Assembly: GCF_963976135.1 (NCBI RefSeq)
Contig: NZ_CAXBKN010000037.1
Location: 1 to 24,710, forward strand
Reading direction: 5' to 3'
Source: Maricaulis sp963976135
GTDB lineage: Bacteria > Pseudomonadota > Alphaproteobacteria > Caulobacterales > Maricaulaceae
Length of the DNA stretch: 24,710 bases
Part shown: positions 23,727-24,710 of the stretch, piece by piece
Layout: the number at the start of each line of letters is the position of its first letter
Numbering within the stretch: position 1 is the first letter of the stretch
The notes under the pieces: generated by a model
The model's input: the letters and a program-made list of their open reading frames with translations, nothing else
What the model was told of the DNA's origin: nothing
The model's database searches: none
Position numbers and translations under genes: made by a program

Positions 23727-24433
23727 TGGCCAAGACATTCAAGGTGATGGCAGCATTGCTGAGCTATCCGACGGCCGACATCCAGGGTGCCGGGCCGGAG
23801 CTCAAGGCTGTGTTGGCCGAGGAGGGCTTGTTGTCCACCGGACAGCAAACCCGGCTCGGGCATTTGATCGACCAGCTGGCCAGCCGTGACCTCTATGATT
23901 TGCAGGAGCGCTATGTCAGCCTGTTCGACCGCTCAAGGACATTGTCGCTGCACCTGTTCGAGCATGTGCATGGTGAAAGCCGGGCGCGCGGGCAGGCGAT
24001 GGTCGATCTGCAGAATGTCTATGGCGAGCAGGGCCTCGAGATCAATGCGAAGGAATTGCCGGATTTCCTGCCCATGTTCCTCGAATTTCTCTCGACCCAG
24101 CCTCTGCCGGAGGCGCAGGCCCTGCTCGGAGAGACCTCACACGTGCTCGAAGCGCTTCGAGACCGGTTGCGCAAGCGCAAGAGCATCTATGCCGCCGTCT
24201 TCCGCTCACTTCTGACGCTGGCAACGATGGATGCCGAGGCCGCCCCGGTCGAGATCCAGACCGAGGATGAGGAGGCCGACGATCTGGAGGCCCTCGACAA
24301 GGCCTGGGCTGAAGAACCGGTCACATTCGGTCCCGGTGAAGCGGGCTGCAATGTCGCCGAGAAAATGCTCGAGAAAATGAAACTGCCGACCGCGCCGGCG
24401 GTATCGGTGCGTCACCAGGGAGAGCAAAGATGA
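23723..24433 (+). CDS. narJ: Nitrate reductase assembly chaperone NarJ
   Basis: A 236-residue cytoplasmic chaperone that binds apo-NarG, helps insert the Fe-S and Mo cofactors, and holds it until it joins NarI. It has the all-helical fold of the TorD/NarJ family and the conserved block YVSLFDRSRTLSLHLFEHVH followed by GESRARGQAM (about residues 68-97). It starts FKVMAALLSYP, as the family does. The C-terminal tail is acidic and rich in Glu (QTEDEEADDLEAL), usual for NarJ. Start 23723 overlaps the narH stop by 4 bp; the second ATG at 23726 is also possible. The stop overlaps narI by 4 bp. It is not part of the final enzyme. Confidence 0.97.
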   Translation: MMAKTFKVMAALLSYPTADIQGAGPELKAVLAEEGLLSTGQQTRLGHLIDQLASRDLYDLQERYVSLFDRSRTLSLHLFEHVHGESRARGQAMVDLQNVYGEQGLEINAKELPDFLPMFLEFLSTQPLPEAQALLGETSHVLEALRDRLRKRKSIYAAVFRSLLTLATMDAEAAPVEIQTEDEEADDLEALDKAWAEEPVTFGPGEAGCNVAEKMLEKMKLPTAPAVSVRHQGEQR

Positions 24434-24710
24434 GTGAGTATCTCAACACCGCCCTGTTCGGGATCTACCCCTATATCGCGCTGTCTGTCCTCGCGATTGG
24501 CTCGATTATTCGCTATGATCGCGAGCCCTATTCCTGGAAGGCCAGCTCAAGCCAATTGCTGCGCCGCCGCCAATTGGTGATGGGTTCGGTCCTGTTCCAT
24601 ATCGGTGTGCTCGTGGTCTTCTTTGGCCATCTGGTCGGGCTTTTGACACCGATCGCCGTGTTTGACGCGCTCGGCATTTCGCATGGCGCCAAACAGATCC
24701 TCGCCATTGT
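24430..24710 (+). CDS. narI: Nitrate reductase gamma subunit NarI (5' part)
   Basis: The first 93 residues of the membrane cytochrome b subunit that oxidises quinol and feeds NarH. The gene runs off the right edge of the window. It starts MSEYLNTALFGIYPYIALSV, with the first helix near residues 5-27. The second helix contains LFHIGVLVVFFGHLVG, where H57 and H67 correspond to the E. coli heme ligands H56 and H66. ATG 24430 overlaps the narJ stop by 4 bp. The remaining helices and the other heme ligands should follow outside the window. Confidence 0.97.
   Translation, partial: MSEYLNTALFGIYPYIALSVLAIGSIIRYDREPYSWKASSSQLLRRRQLVMGSVLFHIGVLVVFFGHLVGLLTPIAVFDALGISHGAKQILAI

Noticed and set aside
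1..24710. CRISPR arrays, tRNA or rRNA genes, insertion sequences
   Set aside because: Scanning by eye showed no regular spaced repeats, no tRNA-like cloverleaf, no transposase motif and no terminal inverted repeats.

Overview
The window reads as a chromosomal stretch of a GC-rich, Gram-negative alphaproteobacterium. A TonB-dependent outer-membrane receptor, type II secretion genes and a membrane-bound nitrate reductase show the Gram-negative envelope. TPR-sulfotransferase fusions, the FNR-type regulator divergent from narK, and the overall codon style point to Alphaproteobacteria, possibly the marine stalked Caulobacterales/Maricaulales. The genus is an inference only; no rRNA or other marker is present.

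Left part (1-5486, all +): the 3' end of an unidentified, apparently secreted or surface protein closes with a strong UUCG-loop terminator. Next come the translationally coupled type II secretion genes gspE and gspF (ATPase and inner-membrane platform protein). A small P-loop sulfotransferase follows, overlapping by 8 bp an exostosin-like putative glycosyltransferase that probably starts at TTG. The last two look like a glycan-modifying pair.

Middle part (5511-12615): three genes on the minus strand. A TonB-dependent receptor ends in a 13-bp hairpin; after it come a TPR-sulfotransferase fusion and, 9 nt later, a BCCT-family transporter for betaine- or DMSP-like solutes. A MarR-family regulator diverges from the receptor across a 323-bp region holding two perfect 10-bp palindromes.

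Right part (12717-24710): a nitrate respiration island. nnrS (nitrosative stress) is preceded by an FNR/Dnr-type box and converges on mobA (guanylyltransferase for the bis-MGD cofactor of NarG). mobA overlaps a cysteine-cluster-lacking Crp/Fnr regulator, here called NarR-like. That regulator diverges from narK1-narK2-narG-narH-narJ-narI across an intergenic region with a second FNR-type box. narK1 and narK2 are separate genes with a 14-bp-stem RNA hairpin between them; narG/H/J/I are joined by repeated ATGA 4-bp overlaps, and narI runs off the right edge. NarG, NarH and NarI keep all the cofactor ligands that can be checked. Together these genes import nitrate, reduce it at the cytoplasmic face with quinol electrons, export nitrite, build the cofactor and handle NO stress.

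Most of the window is recognisable biology. I see no clear-cut unknown system. The least explained items are the sulfotransferase/glycosyltransferase pair, the sulfotransferase-BCCT operon, the MarR/TonB-receptor control region, the narK1-narK2 hairpin and the odd placement of the FNR box against the nnrS start.
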